A stretch of 64,000 nt of DNA from H2-BAC3 sp045863035 (GCA_045863035.1 BTUV01000001.1:1-64000), one strand, 5' to 3'. Shown: positions 53,430-63,883, counted from the stretch's first letter. Notes: generated from the sequence alone by a model not told the origin. Numbers and translations are program-made.

Positions 53430-54607
53430 TGAATAAAGCAGTTATTACACATTTAACAAGAACAGCAATAGGGTCATTTAACGGTTCACTGGCAGGTTTT
53501 ACTTCTCCGCAGTTGGGTAGTGTTGTTATTAAAAAACTTCTTTCTGAAAGCGGTTTAAATACAGAATTAATTGATGAAGTGATTATGGGTAATGTACTAA
53601 CTGCCGGAATCGGACAAGCACCGGCTCGTCAGGCAGCATTGTTCGCCGGATTGCCGGAAAAAACTGAAACTTTAACAATTAACAAAATGTGTGGCAGCGG
53701 ATTAAAGGCGGTAATGCTTGCTGCCCAGGCAATTCAATCAGGCGATGCAGAGGTTATAATTGCTGGCGGACAAGAGAGTATGTCAAATGCTCCTTATTTA
53801 CTTGCAAAAGCTCGTGGCGGCTATAAATTAGGTCACGGTCAGATTCTTGACTCGATGATTACTGACGGGTTATGGGATGTATATAACAATATACACATGG
53901 GTAGCTGTGCTGAAAAATGCGCTAAGGACTTCGGCATGAGCCGGAAAGATGTAGATGATTTTGCCATTCAGTCATACAGGCGCGCGCAAGATGCACAAAA
54001 AGCCGGAAAGTTTAAGGATGAGATTACACCGGTTGAAATAAAAACAAAAGAAGGTGTAACCAGTTTTGATACCGATGAAGATGTTACAAAGGTTAATTTT
54101 GAAAAAATTCCATCCCTTAGACCGGTATTTGAAAAGGATGGAGTTGTTACTGCCGCAAATGCTTCTAATCTAAATGATGGTGCCGCTGCTCTAATTGTCA
54201 CTTCTGAAGGAAAAGCAAAAGAATTAGGTCTGAAACCACAGTTCGAAATTGTTGCTCAGGCCTCAGCAGCAAAAGCTCCGGTTGATTTCACTACAGCGCC
54301 TGCAGATGCAATTCTAAAGGTTTTGAAAAAAGCTAAACTTACTGCAAAAGATATCGGCTTATTTGAAATTAACGAAGCATTCGCAGTTGTTTCGATTGCA
54401 GTGAATAAGTTAACAGGACTTAACCCTGATAATGTTAATGTAAACGGCGGAGCGATTGCACTAGGACATCCCATTGGAGCAAGCGGCGCGAGAATATTAG
54501 CAACACTTGGATATGAAATGAAACGAAGAAACACTGAATTTGGTCTTGCATCACTTTGCATCGGCGGGGGAGAGGCATCTGCTTTAATTATCAAAAATAT
54601 TCAGTAA
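53429..54607 (+). CDS. Acetyl-CoA acetyltransferase (thiolase)
   Basis: A 392-residue thiolase joining or cleaving acetoacetyl-CoA. The nucleophile Cys is in INKMCGSGLKAVML (about 88), His in LGHPIGASGAR and the second Cys in SLCIGGGEAS. It is followed 13 bases later by 3-hydroxyacyl-CoA dehydrogenase; together they could act in butyrate or polyhydroxybutyrate-type metabolism or beta-oxidation. Direction cannot be told. Confidence 0.94.
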   Translation: MNKAVITHLTRTAIGSFNGSLAGFTSPQLGSVVIKKLLSESGLNTELIDEVIMGNVLTAGIGQAPARQAALFAGLPEKTETLTINKMCGSGLKAVMLAAQAIQSGDAEVIIAGGQESMSNAPYLLAKARGGYKLGHGQILDSMITDGLWDVYNNIHMGSCAEKCAKDFGMSRKDVDDFAIQSYRRAQDAQKAGKFKDEITPVEIKTKEGVTSFDTDEDVTKVNFEKIPSLRPVFEKDGVVTAANASNLNDGAAALIVTSEGKAKELGLKPQFEIVAQASAAKAPVDFTTAPADAILKVLKKAKLTAKDIGLFEINEAFAVVSIAVNKLTGLNPDNVNVNGGAIALGHPIGASGARILATLGYEMKRRNTEFGLASLCIGGGEASALIIKNIQ

Positions 54608-54620
54608 AGGGAAAAAGATT

Positions 54621-55466
54621 ATGATTAAGAAAGTTGCGGTTATAGGGGCAGGCACCATGGGAAATGGAATTGCTCAGGTTTTTGCGAGCAAAGATTTTTC
54701 TGTTCAGTTAATCGATCAAAACGAAAAACTTCTCGAAAAAGGTTATACGAATATTTCGGGAAGTCTTGACAGATTGATCAAAAAAGGAAATTTAACAGAA
54801 GAACAAAAAAGTAAAACTCTTGGCAATATAACGTTAAACTCAAGTTTACATAATATTGCTCCTGATTCAGACTTAATTATCGAAGCTGTATTTGAAAATA
54901 AGGCAGTCAAGCAGGAAATATTTAAGTCCTTAGAGTCCTTCGTTAATCCGGCATGTATATTTGCATCAAACACAAGTTCAATCTCTATTACCGAAATTGG
55001 ATCTGTTTGCCGCCAGGATCGATTTATTGGTATGCATTTTATGAATCCCGTACCAATTATGAAGCTCGTTGAAATAATACGAGGATATGCCACCAGTGAC
55101 GCTACATATAGCGCAATAAAAGAGGTTTCACTTCAGCTTGACAAAGTACCTGTAGAAGTGAAAGATTATCCTGGTTTTATTTCAAACCGGATACTCATGC
55201 CAATGATCAATGAGGCGATTTTCTGTTTGATGGAAGGAGTCGCGAATAAAGAGGATATTGACACGGTGATGAAACTGGGTATGGCACATCCAATGGGACC
55301 ACTTACGTTGGCAGATTTTATCGGATTGGATGTTTGTCTTGCAATTATGGAAGTGCTTTATAATGGCTTTGCTGATTCCAAATACAGACCATGTCCGTTG
55401 TTAAAACAGATGGTCGCTTCTGGTAAACTCGGCAGAAAGACAGGAGAAGGGTTTTTTAAGTATTAG
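54621..55466 (+). CDS. hbd: 3-hydroxybutyryl-CoA dehydrogenase
   Basis: A 281-residue NAD(P)-dependent enzyme. The Rossmann motif GAGTMGNGIAQVFA is at 8-21; the catalytic His lies in GMHFMNPVPIMKLVEI, with the conserved SNRILMPMINEA after it. Length matches the short Hbd type, without an enoyl-CoA hydratase domain. It has a fair ribosome-binding site (AAAGGGA). Ends in a strong hairpin. Confidence 0.94.
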   Translation: MIKKVAVIGAGTMGNGIAQVFASKDFSVQLIDQNEKLLEKGYTNISGSLDRLIKKGNLTEEQKSKTLGNITLNSSLHNIAPDSDLIIEAVFENKAVKQEIFKSLESFVNPACIFASNTSSISITEIGSVCRQDRFIGMHFMNPVPIMKLVEIIRGYATSDATYSAIKEVSLQLDKVPVEVKDYPGFISNRILMPMINEAIFCLMEGVANKEDIDTVMKLGMAHPMGPLTLADFIGLDVCLAIMEVLYNGFADSKYRPCPLLKQMVASGKLGRKTGEGFFKY

Positions 55467-55477
55467 TAAAGTTGGAT

Positions 55478-55502
55478 AGCCGGGAGGAATCCCGGCTCTC
55501 TT
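55478..55502 (+). terminator. Hairpin terminator between convergent genes
   Basis: AGCCGGGA (55478-55485) pairs perfectly with TCCCGGCT (55490-55497) over a GGAA tetraloop. The following CTCTT is only partly T-rich, so termination strength is uncertain. It sits between hbd and the convergent small membrane-protein gene. Confidence 0.6.
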
Positions 55503-55551
55503 AATCCATAAGTGTCGTATAATGTATATTATGTAAACTTAACCTTACCCT

Positions 55552-55758
55552 TCAAATAACCTTTATTATTCTCAAATACAGTAGAACTATTACTATTAAG
55601 ATTAGAATATTTCTAAAAATGTTTGATTTGCGTACCACAAATTTCCTTCCCCTGTTGATGCTTAATTTTCGCTTTTTTCGTTCTTCTGGGTCCTTAGCCG
55701 GATCGTAAAATCTCGGTGTATAGCTGTATGGTTTTATTCTGGGTTTCTTCATGAACAT
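55552..55758 (-). CDS. Small basic single-pass membrane protein, unknown
   Basis: About 66-68 residues. MKKPRIKPYSYTPRFYDP is a striking basic, proline/tyrosine-rich N-terminus, followed by a Lys/Arg stretch and one C-terminal membrane helix (FRNILILIVIVLLYLRII). The start is ATG 55758 or 55752; ATG 55773 would overlap the lipid-kinase gene by 11 bases. The family is not recognised. A tail-anchored orientation with a cytoplasmic basic domain is likely. Confidence 0.7.
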   Translation of the reverse strand: MFMKKPRIKPYSYTPRFYDPAKDPEERKKRKLSINRGRKFVVRKSNIFRNILILIVIVLLYLRIIKVI

Positions 55759-55762
55759 AAAG

Positions 55763-56668
55763 TCAGTACACAATAAAATTTAGTTTCTGCTGAGATACAC
55801 TTATCCTTATGTCATTTCCTTCAGCGGTTAAAAACTCCCCGTCTGAATGAATTGGCACGTTTTCCTTGGTTGAGATATTTAAATACTCTGATTTGATGTA
55901 GGTTATCTCTTTGCGTTGTATATGCTTTCCAACAATCGCTAAAGGCAGTATCTGAAGAAGTCTGGATCTCGTACAAGGTCCGGCAATCATTATATCTGCA
56001 AGACCGTCATCTATTATCGCCTGTGGGGTTAACTTAAAACCACCGCCGGCAGTTGCTGTGTTGCCGGTCGTAATAAGAGTAAAAAGACCAAAGGATTCAC
56101 CACCTTGATATGATACCGTTCCCTCATATTGATGTAATTTTATCAGGGCTTTCAGGGTTGAATAAAGATAAAGTGTCAAACCTCGTAATACCCTATTCTC
56201 AGAACTTAGCTTACTGACCTCCGCATCAAATCCGGCGCCGCAGCTACTGAGAAATTTCCTTGAAACAGAATTTCTTTCTGGTCCGGAAAGGTATGTAATT
56301 TCGAGAATATCAAATTTTCTGGTGAAAATCTTTATATTTTTTATACCCTTGAATTTTTTAACGCTAATATCAAGCGAACGGCCGATATCATTACCTGAAC
56401 CTGCGGGAATTAATAAAAAGGGAATTTTTTCTCTGCCCGAAAATCCGTTAACGATTTCATTCATAAATCCATCCCCGCCGATTACAGTCAGGAAATCATA
56501 TTCTGAATGATCAGTAATCGGAAAATCTTCAAAAAAGTGTTTTGGTCTTTCTGAAAAAAGAATTTCATATTGAACCCCCAGGGAAATTAATTTTTGCTGA
56601 ATTTCCGGAAGTATCTTTTTTGTATATCCTTTTCCGGAAACGGGATTTACAAGCAGTAGCGTCTTCAT
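55763..56668 (-). CDS. Diacylglycerol/sphingosine kinase family lipid kinase
   Basis: A 301-residue YegS/DgkB-like kinase. TVIGGDGFMNEIVNGF carries the GGDG nucleotide loop and LLIPAGSGNDIGRSL the second motif. NPVSGKG at the N-terminus is typical. It phosphorylates a lipid alcohol; substrate unknown. Starts 11 bases after the ftsY stop. Confidence 0.92.
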   Translation of the reverse strand: MKTLLLVNPVSGKGYTKKILPEIQQKLISLGVQYEILFSERPKHFFEDFPITDHSEYDFLTVIGGDGFMNEIVNGFSGREKIPFLLIPAGSGNDIGRSLDISVKKFKGIKNIKIFTRKFDILEITYLSGPERNSVSRKFLSSCGAGFDAEVSKLSSENRVLRGLTLYLYSTLKALIKLHQYEGTVSYQGGESFGLFTLITTGNTATAGGGFKLTPQAIIDDGLADIMIAGPCTRSRLLQILPLAIVGKHIQRKEITYIKSEYLNISTKENVPIHSDGEFLTAEGNDIRISVSQQKLNFIVY

Positions 56669-56679
56669 GTCTGGTATAT

Positions 56680-57618
56680 TTAGTTACCGAAAATGGCATT
56701 TAGATATGAAACAGTATCAAAATTCTGAAGATCATCTATCCCCTCACCTACTCCGATAAATCGAACCGGGATTTTATATTTTGATGAAATATGAATCAAT
56801 GACCCTCCTTTTGCAGTTCCGTCAAGTTTCGTGATAATTAGTCCTGATACTTTAATCGCCTTGTTGAACTCTTCCATTTGTACATTTGTATTCTGACCAG
56901 AGTTACCGTCAAGCACCAGAAAAACTTCATGCGGTGCATCAGGTATTAACTTCTTTATTACTCTTTCTATTTTCTTTAACTCCTCCATCAGTTCAGTTTT
57001 TGTATGAAGACGCCCTGCGGTATCCAGAAGTACCGCATCATAACTATTCTTTATTGCAAAGTCAACGGTTTCATAAACAACGGATGAAGGATCAGCTTTC
57101 TCCTTTTGAATAATTTTAACTCCGGCTCGATCAGCCCAAACTTCAAGCTGATTATTTGCAGCAGCACGGAAGGTATCTGCTGCACCTACAACAACTTGTA
57201 ACCCTTCCTTTTTTAAATTGTTTGCAAGTTTTCCGATTGTAGTTGTCTTACCCGCACCGTTTACTCCCATTACCAGAATAATAGCAGGTTTATGCTTAAC
57301 GGTCCTAAGGTCGTAGGATGGATCTGCACCTGTTTCATTGAGTATATTTGTACATACCTCCTTAATAGCACTTATCAGTTCGTCAGAGGTCCTGGTTTTA
57401 GACTGTACAATTTTCTCTCTCACAGCAGTGATAATTCTATCAGTTGTCTCAGCACCAAAATCACTTTGTATAAGTTTCTCCTCAAGAGATTCCAAAGTAG
57501 TGCTGTCAAGAACTGCCTTACCCGTTACCGCTTCGGTAATAGAATTAACAATTTTGTCCCGGGTTTTGCTAAGTCCATCTTTAATTTTTGACAGACTGAA
57601 ATTGCCAAAGAATCCCAT
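56680..57618 (-). CDS. ftsY: Signal recognition particle receptor FtsY
   Basis: A 312-residue SRP-type GTPase. G1 is GVNGAGKTTTIGKL, then GAADTFRAAA, LLDTAGRLHTK and TKLDGTAKGGSL. The N domain is short and the acidic A domain of E. coli FtsY is missing, so membrane contact must come from the N-terminal helix (MGFFGNFSLSKIKDGLSKTR). Targets ribosomes with SRP to the translocon. Its start abuts the pgsA stop. Confidence 0.96.
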   Translation of the reverse strand: MGFFGNFSLSKIKDGLSKTRDKIVNSITEAVTGKAVLDSTTLESLEEKLIQSDFGAETTDRIITAVREKIVQSKTRTSDELISAIKEVCTNILNETGADPSYDLRTVKHKPAIILVMGVNGAGKTTTIGKLANNLKKEGLQVVVGAADTFRAAANNQLEVWADRAGVKIIQKEKADPSSVVYETVDFAIKNSYDAVLLDTAGRLHTKTELMEELKKIERVIKKLIPDAPHEVFLVLDGNSGQNTNVQMEEFNKAIKVSGLIITKLDGTAKGGSLIHISSKYKIPVRFIGVGEGIDDLQNFDTVSYLNAIFGN

Positions 57619-58167
57619 CTAATCTTTCTCCATAAATTCTTTTGCCCGTATGCCATAACCTGCTAAAGAAACAAAAATCATTCCGATACTCCCGTAAAGA
57701 AAAGATACATTCAACAGATGGTCTTTGGGTACCCCGTAAAGAACAATTAAAATATAAAAACAAATAATCAGGACAGTAATCTTGCCAAGCATATTGGAAG
57801 GCAGGACTTTCTTTATTCTTTTAGAAACTGCAAGTGCGGCAATAAGAATAAGCAAATCGCGTCCGAGTACTATTGCAGCTAATGCAAGAGGTATTTCTCC
57901 CAGAAGATAGAGTTTTAGAAATATTGCTGCAACACATATTTTATCAGCTAATGGATCAAGAATCTTTCCTAACTCTGTAATTTGATTCAGTTTTCTTGCA
58001 AAGTAGCCGTCAAGAATATCGGTTACTCCGGCGAAAAGGCAAAGTCCTATAAGTATCATTCTGTTCTGATCATAAACCGATTCCTCCATAAGCAGCCAGA
58101 ATGGTACTGCAAGAAAGATCCTCAGTAAACTTAATAGATTTGATATTTGAAACAGCTCTTTTATCAT
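57619..58167 (-). CDS. pgsA: CDP-diacylglycerol-glycerol-3-phosphate 3-phosphatidyltransferase
   Basis: A 182-residue integral membrane CDP-alcohol phosphatidyltransferase making phosphatidylglycerol-phosphate. The motif DILDGYFARK ... GKILDPLADK (DG-x2-AR-x8-G-x3-D-x3-D) is complete at about 49-71. Four to five membrane helices are visible. It is preceded by the S8 protease gene with a 3-base gap. Confidence 0.93.
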   Translation of the reverse strand: MIKELFQISNLLSLLRIFLAVPFWLLMEESVYDQNRMILIGLCLFAGVTDILDGYFARKLNQITELGKILDPLADKICVAAIFLKLYLLGEIPLALAAIVLGRDLLILIAALAVSKRIKKVLPSNMLGKITVLIICFYILIVLYGVPKDHLLNVSFLYGSIGMIFVSLAGYGIRAKEFMEKD

Positions 58168-58170
58168 AAT

Positions 58171-61100
58171 TTATCTGACAACGGTAAATTTTTCAATTTT
58201 TGAAGAAATCTCACTCCCCTGTGCATCTGTTTGAACTATTTTGTAAAAATACACACCACTCGGAATAATTTTATTATTCCTGTCTCGAAAATTCCAGCTT
58301 ATTCCGCCATTCCCATCTTTCTCATTGAGCTCATTGATTGAGATTCCATTTATAGAGTAAATTAGAATTCTTGCTCTTTGAGGCAGATTAGCAAAAGTGA
58401 TAACACTTGACTTTTGTAAAGATGCTGGAGAAGGATAAACATAAACCTTTGATAAATCTTCAGCAAAAGAAGATAATATTACAATACTTCCTGCTTCGCT
58501 CAACACCGGCAGATTTCCAGATACTGCATCAGAAATCAGATTCTTTACCTGAAGCCGGTACTCAATTCCCAGACTACCAACTGGTTTATATCCTTTAGTA
58601 GATAACAATAATTTCTTATGTAATCCATCGGAAAAGCGTATTGAAGAAATTCCATTTTGCGGTGAGAATATATAATTTTCAGTTCTGAACGCCTGAGCGC
58701 TATCCACAGAGTGATTAAACTCTAACTCGATTGTATAAGGATCAAGAATTTTTGAGGCGATTATGTATAATCCACCCGGTTGAGTGACCGGAATATAATT
58801 AAATCTTATAAGGTCAGGAATGATAGGCGCACCGAAATAATCTGCAAATGCCTGCCACCTAAGTTCATTAGAATCACGAAAAGCTTCGGAAAAACTAAAA
58901 AGATAACTAAATTGATCGTAAGGCGTGATTGATGACAATCTGTTAACAGTTCCGTTTGAAAGAAGAGTAAATACTTCGGGGTCTGGTATTGTTGTGTTAA
59001 TTCGCTGTGTGAATATAACCTTAATACTATTTGCTGTCACAACCTGATATGACGCTACTTTGGCTGGTAAATGATGATAAACCCTGATTTTGCCAGAATT
59101 ATTTCCAGGTAGTAAAGTAACATTTCGCGATACTGCGTAGAAATAAGTCTTACCTGCAATTACATCCGTATCCCGGTAGGTGTTTCCATTAACCGTGTCA
59201 ATAATCGTTAATTGACTCCCCTCTTCTCCTCGAAAAATGTACACTATCCCCGAAGTATTTTTCCAGGAGAGTGAAACAGTTGAATCAAGTGTGCTGTTGC
59301 CTTTAAGTGCAAAGGGTAATGATTCAGCAGAGAATAATTCGTAAAATCGCAGACTGTCACTTTCAGGTACCGCAAATTCTATTAGGCCATTCTGATTAAG
59401 GTCGCCTGAAAATACTGAATTTGTATTTATGCCTTCTTTATAAAAGATTACCTCATTGCCCGTACTATGATATTGCATAATGTAAGCATAAGGGAAAGCA
59501 AAGAGAACCAGTTCGTCACGTCCATCAACATTGAAATCTGTGAACCTGAGTGTGTTGTAAGCTTTTCTTGAGAATAAATTAAATTCTCCTGATGGATCAA
59601 CAAATGCCTGGTCAAGATGAACTAACAGACTCCCAGGCATATAAGAAAAAACAATAAGACGGTGAAATTTTGCGATATCAAGCTCTGGCACTGACTGAAG
59701 TAACAGAGCAAAATCCTTAATCCCATCTCCGTTGTAATCCCCTGCAGCCAGGTAAGCAGAAGATGAAAGAAAACCGGTAGAAAAAGAATATTCAGGTTTA
59801 GGAACTGCAGTGCCGTTAATAATCTGATACACCATCACATCACCATCACTGTCAGTCATTATAAATTCTTCAATCCCATCTCCGGTTACATCTCCGGTAA
59901 CTGCCGCCGGATAGTCAAAAACGTTTCCTCCAAAACCAAATGGACTGAAATTCTTAAACTGTGAAAGTGAGTCAAGCCTGCCCGATGAATTAAATCTGGT
60001 TATAAATCCTGTTGAGTCATCAGCGACAAAAAAGATTTCGGACTTGCTGTCAAAATCAATATCCTTTGCAAAAACCGGCCAGGATTTTGAATTTTCCCGC
60101 TTTACAATATCCTTAAAAACCGAAGATGCAGTTGTTTCCTGTTCAAGTACATAACCATCGCGACCCCAGTTTGCCAGAATATTTTTTTTACCGTTGTTAT
60201 TAAAATCTCCAAAATCTTTAATTATTCTTTCACTGAGAGAGTCTGTCAGATTAAGACCGGAAGAAGTTAAAGTATATAAGAATGTTTTTGATAAATTCCG
60301 TAAATCCGAATAAAACACCTGATTTGAGTTGCTGACAGAAACCGGTTCTTCATACAGTGCCCCTGTTGGCAATGAATAACTTAGCTGAGTATATTCTTTC
60401 AGGTTGAAAGCAGGCAAAGTTCTGATTCTGAAAAAATTACCTGATGAATCTTTCAAAGTTGAAGAAAGCCCGGCAACATTTATTATCTCATAATATATTT
60501 CGTAAGTTCTATTAAACTCAGTAAAACCTTGAGGAGTAAACCCATAATGAAGTCGTTTAACAAAAAAATTATTTTGAGTAAAGGCATCAAGCGATACTGA
60601 TGAAAATACCGTTGTCCCCTCCTCACGGTAATACATTTTTACTATTGTTGGTTCTGGTGTATAAAACGCACTTACAATCGAAGAACTGTTACCGTAGTAT
60701 GCCGGAAGAATTGAAACCAGATCTCCGGCAGGCAAAGTGCTGCTCTTTCTGAAATTTACTCTCTCTTCTAAAAATAGACCATTAGACTGAAGCATTCTCA
60801 GCCGGAGTGTATAAACAGTATCAGCCATACCCCCCATAATTAAAGTATAAACGTTTTCTCTCAAAACCTGGGCATTAGAAGAAGGAATTAATTCAGTCCA
60901 GCTAACCGGATTAAGACCGGTTCCGAAAGACAATGTATAATTTCTGAAATTTGGAGACAAAACTGTGGCAGTAATAATTAGCGTATCATTTATGACCGAA
61001 TGGTCCTGTAACGGGAAGTCAAATTTTACTACACTCGCCCCAAGCTGAGTCAATGCTTTGAGCAGATTTAATCTTCCCGAACCGCTTCTTAAATCCCAAC

Positions 61101-62367
61101 CGGGCTCTCCCAAATCATCTGCTGATGATTTAATGATCTGTTTTACCTCTTCGTTTGAAAAATTTCCTTTTGAAAGAATTAAAGCAGCGGCGGCAGAAAC
61201 GAATGGCGCTGCCGCGCTGGTGCCATTAAATTCCGAGTATTTACTTTTTCTTACAGTGGTCATTATTGATGTTCCCGGGGCAACTAAATCCAACGTTGAA
61301 CCATAGTTTGATGAGGAAGCAACATAGTCATCAATAGTGGAATTACCCACGCAGATTACTTCTGAATACCCACTCGGATAGTGTGGTGCGGTCGATGTTG
61401 AATTACCTGAGCTTGCAACAAGTACTATGTTTCTACTGTAAGCATATCTTATCACATCTCTTAGTACATACGAAAATGAGTTATCTCCAAAACTCATATT
61501 CACTACTTTTGCTCCGTTAAGAACAGCATACAACAAAGCAGAAGCCACATCGTCTTCTTCTCCGAATCCATCCGGATCAAAAGTGCGCAGATTCATTAAA
61601 CGAACACCCGGCGCAGTTCCGGCTATACCAGTCAGATTATTTGTCTGAGCGCCAATAATACCTGCTACGGCAGTCCCATGAGAAAAAATATTATCATCCA
61701 AAGGATCATTATCCCAATCTAAATAATCTCCTCCGGTCGAATCGTATGGAAAACCTTTTCTGTCAGTAAAATCCCACCCCCTATAATCATCTATAAATCC
61801 ATTTCCATCATCATCAATATTATTGTATCTTTTATCATTACCAAGCAGATCATTACCTGTTTCACCAGAATTAAAATGTATTTTACCAGATAAGTCAGGG
61901 TGCAGATAGTCAATTCCGGTATCTATTATTGCGACAATTATTGAATCTTCAGAACCTGTTAATTGCCATGCAGCAGGCGCCTGAATTTTTGTTAAAGCCC
62001 ACTGAGTATTATACAAACTGTCATTTGGCGCGGAACTAATCCGGTAAGTAGCTGCCGGCTGAAGATACTCAATTTGATTTGCCAACTTTTCGTCAAACCA
62101 TGACTCTGAAACAGCGAGCGGTGCGTTACTACTGATTTTAATTATTCTGTCAAGACCGGGTAAGGATTTTGCCAGACCCTGAGCCAGAAAGGAAACCTTA
62201 TAAGATTCAGTACTTAGAGATTTATTTCTGCTGAATATCGAATTCTTCTCAACAGCATCATAAATAGTCTCTTTATCAGTATTTTCAGAAAACTTAACAA
62301 ACCAGACCTGCTGAGAAAAAATCTGAAATGAAATCAGCGTAAATAGAATAAGAACTTTAGGATTCAT
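58171..62367 (-). CDS. Large secreted subtilisin-like protease with FG-GAP-like repeats and T9SS sorting domain
   Basis: A 1398-residue exported protease. After a signal peptide (KVLILFTLISFQIFSQ) comes a propeptide-like stretch, then an S8 domain with Asp149 (AIIDTGIDY), His230 (SHGTAVAGIIG), Asn322 (SSGN) and Ser384 (NGTSAAAPFV). Asp-rich calcium-type loops (NIDDDGNGFIDD) follow D149. The middle (about 730-1000) has FG-GAP/VCBS-like repeats (GDVTGDGIEEF, GDYNGDGIKDF, GDLNQNGLIEF) that resemble a beta-propeller. The C-terminus, starting VYPSPASLQ, is a type A sorting domain, in which the family's FDxxG/YxI type pattern is seen. Secreted or surface-bound; substrates unknown. Confidence 0.92.
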   Translation of the reverse strand: MNPKVLILFTLISFQIFSQQVWFVKFSENTDKETIYDAVEKNSIFSRNKSLSTESYKVSFLAQGLAKSLPGLDRIIKISSNAPLAVSESWFDEKLANQIEYLQPAATYRISSAPNDSLYNTQWALTKIQAPAAWQLTGSEDSIIVAIIDTGIDYLHPDLSGKIHFNSGETGNDLLGNDKRYNNIDDDGNGFIDDYRGWDFTDRKGFPYDSTGGDYLDWDNDPLDDNIFSHGTAVAGIIGAQTNNLTGIAGTAPGVRLMNLRTFDPDGFGEEDDVASALLYAVLNGAKVVNMSFGDNSFSYVLRDVIRYAYSRNIVLVASSGNSTSTAPHYPSGYSEVICVGNSTIDDYVASSSNYGSTLDLVAPGTSIMTTVRKSKYSEFNGTSAAAPFVSAAAALILSKGNFSNEEVKQIIKSSADDLGEPGWDLRSGSGRLNLLKALTQLGASVVKFDFPLQDHSVINDTLIITATVLSPNFRNYTLSFGTGLNPVSWTELIPSSNAQVLRENVYTLIMGGMADTVYTLRLRMLQSNGLFLEERVNFRKSSTLPAGDLVSILPAYYGNSSSIVSAFYTPEPTIVKMYYREEGTTVFSSVSLDAFTQNNFFVKRLHYGFTPQGFTEFNRTYEIYYEIINVAGLSSTLKDSSGNFFRIRTLPAFNLKEYTQLSYSLPTGALYEEPVSVSNSNQVFYSDLRNLSKTFLYTLTSSGLNLTDSLSERIIKDFGDFNNNGKKNILANWGRDGYVLEQETTASSVFKDIVKRENSKSWPVFAKDIDFDSKSEIFFVADDSTGFITRFNSSGRLDSLSQFKNFSPFGFGGNVFDYPAAVTGDVTGDGIEEFIMTDSDGDVMVYQIINGTAVPKPEYSFSTGFLSSSAYLAAGDYNGDGIKDFALLLQSVPELDIAKFHRLIVFSYMPGSLLVHLDQAFVDPSGEFNLFSRKAYNTLRFTDFNVDGRDELVLFAFPYAYIMQYHSTGNEVIFYKEGINTNSVFSGDLNQNGLIEFAVPESDSLRFYELFSAESLPFALKGNSTLDSTVSLSWKNTSGIVYIFRGEEGSQLTIIDTVNGNTYRDTDVIAGKTYFYAVSRNVTLLPGNNSGKIRVYHHLPAKVASYQVVTANSIKVIFTQRINTTIPDPEVFTLLSNGTVNRLSSITPYDQFSYLFSFSEAFRDSNELRWQAFADYFGAPIIPDLIRFNYIPVTQPGGLYIIASKILDPYTIELEFNHSVDSAQAFRTENYIFSPQNGISSIRFSDGLHKKLLLSTKGYKPVGSLGIEYRLQVKNLISDAVSGNLPVLSEAGSIVILSSFAEDLSKVYVYPSPASLQKSSVITFANLPQRARILIYSINGISINELNEKDGNGGISWNFRDRNNKIIPSGVYFYKIVQTDAQGSEISSKIEKFTVVR

Positions 62368-63862
62368 GCATCTCTTTATTAAACTGACTGTTTACCACGG
62401 TAGGATAATTTCCGGTAAAACATGCAGTGCAAAAATGCTCCGGGGCAGATTCATATACTGATTTTAAGAGTTCTTCAGTCGTCAGATATTCCAAAGATTC
62501 AACGCCAAGGTATTCTCTTATTTCTTCGATACTACCATGCATTTTATTTGCGATTAACTCATCTTTTCGGGGGAAATCCATACCATAATAACACGGATGA
62601 GTTATCGGTGGTGAAGAAATCCTCATGTGTATTTGCTTTGGTTTCGCGGACCGGATAAGGTTAATAAGCAGCTTAGAGGTAGTTCCTCTGACAATTGAAT
62701 CATCAATAACAACAACGGTTTTACCCTCAATTACTCCCTTCACTACATTAAATTTAATTCTTACATCCATCTCTCTCTTTGTCTGCCCTGGCTGAATAAA
62801 TGTTCTCCCGATATAATGACTTCGAATTAAACCTATTTCCAGTTTGGCATTTATACCTTTGTCCTGAAGCCGTGAAGCATAACCTAACGCAGCAGTATTT
62901 GAACTGTCAGGCACACTAATAACAATAACTTTCTCTCCATCAGGGTCTTCAACCGGATGATAGTCGGCGAGTATTTTACCTAATCTTCTTCTTACTTTAT
63001 CAACGCTGTGACCGAATATCTTACTGTCAGGTCGTGAAAAATAGACAAACTCAAAAATGCAATGTTTTTTTTCAGCAACTGGTTGTGTAAGCCGGTGTGT
63101 TTTTATTATTCCGGTCTTAATAACCTCATCATCAATTACTACAATTTCACCGGGTTCAACATCGCGTATATATTCAGCGGAAATCATATCAAAGGCACAA
63201 GTTTCAGAGGCAATCACAAAAGCGCCGTCTTTTTTACCGAGACAAAGCGGCCGGAAACCTTGAGGGTCTCTTGCAGCAATCAGTTTGTCATCAGTTAGTA
63301 AAAGCAGACAATAAGCCCCTTCAATTTTACTAAGCGCTTCTTTTATCTGATCAATCTGATTATCCAGCCGGCTTTTTGCAATTAAATGAAGAATAACTTC
63401 AGTGTCGGTTGTGGTCTGAAAGATTGAACCTTCATGCACTAATTGGGCTCTGATTTGTGTTTCATTTGTAAGATTACCATTGTGCGCAACCGCAAGGTTC
63501 CCGTCTCTGTAATTCACATGTAGCGGCTGGATATTCTTTCCATGAAGAGATGAACCTGTGGTTGAATAACGATTATGTCCGATTGCAGCGTCACCACAGA
63601 GTTGGGAGGTAAGAGTTGACTGATCCGGAAACACTTCTGAAACAAGACCGTCACCTTTTTGTATATTAAAAGTAACCTTATCTTCGCTGACGTTGTGTTT
63701 TGTAATAATACCGGATGCTTCTTGTCCCCTGTGCTGCAACGCATGTAATCCATAATAGGTATCAATTGAAGCAAAGGGAGTGCCGTAAACGCCGAAAATT
63801 CCGCAAAAGGATTTCGGTTTATCTTCCTGGTAACTATCTGTATTTATCATTAAGGTCTGCAA
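62357..63862 (-). CDS. purF: Amidophosphoribosyltransferase
   Basis: A 501-residue enzyme for the first step of purine synthesis. The N-terminal glutaminase nucleophile is the Cys of KSFCGIFGVYGTP, exposed by removal of a short propeptide (19 residues from ATG 63862, 15 from ATG 63850). The phosphoribosyl motif VVVIDDSIVRGTTS is complete. C-terminal Cys residues (FCTACFTGNYP) fit the iron-sulfur type. It overlaps the S8 protease start by 11 bases. A terminator hairpin lies just upstream. Confidence 0.95.
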   Translation of the reverse strand: MQTLMINTDSYQEDKPKSFCGIFGVYGTPFASIDTYYGLHALQHRGQEASGIITKHNVSEDKVTFNIQKGDGLVSEVFPDQSTLTSQLCGDAAIGHNRYSTTGSSLHGKNIQPLHVNYRDGNLAVAHNGNLTNETQIRAQLVHEGSIFQTTTDTEVILHLIAKSRLDNQIDQIKEALSKIEGAYCLLLLTDDKLIAARDPQGFRPLCLGKKDGAFVIASETCAFDMISAEYIRDVEPGEIVVIDDEVIKTGIIKTHRLTQPVAEKKHCIFEFVYFSRPDSKIFGHSVDKVRRRLGKILADYHPVEDPDGEKVIVISVPDSSNTAALGYASRLQDKGINAKLEIGLIRSHYIGRTFIQPGQTKREMDVRIKFNVVKGVIEGKTVVVIDDSIVRGTTSKLLINLIRSAKPKQIHMRISSPPITHPCYYGMDFPRKDELIANKMHGSIEEIREYLGVESLEYLTTEELLKSVYESAPEHFCTACFTGNYPTVVNSQFNKEMHES

Positions 63863-63883
63863 TTTAAAAATGGATAAAATAAA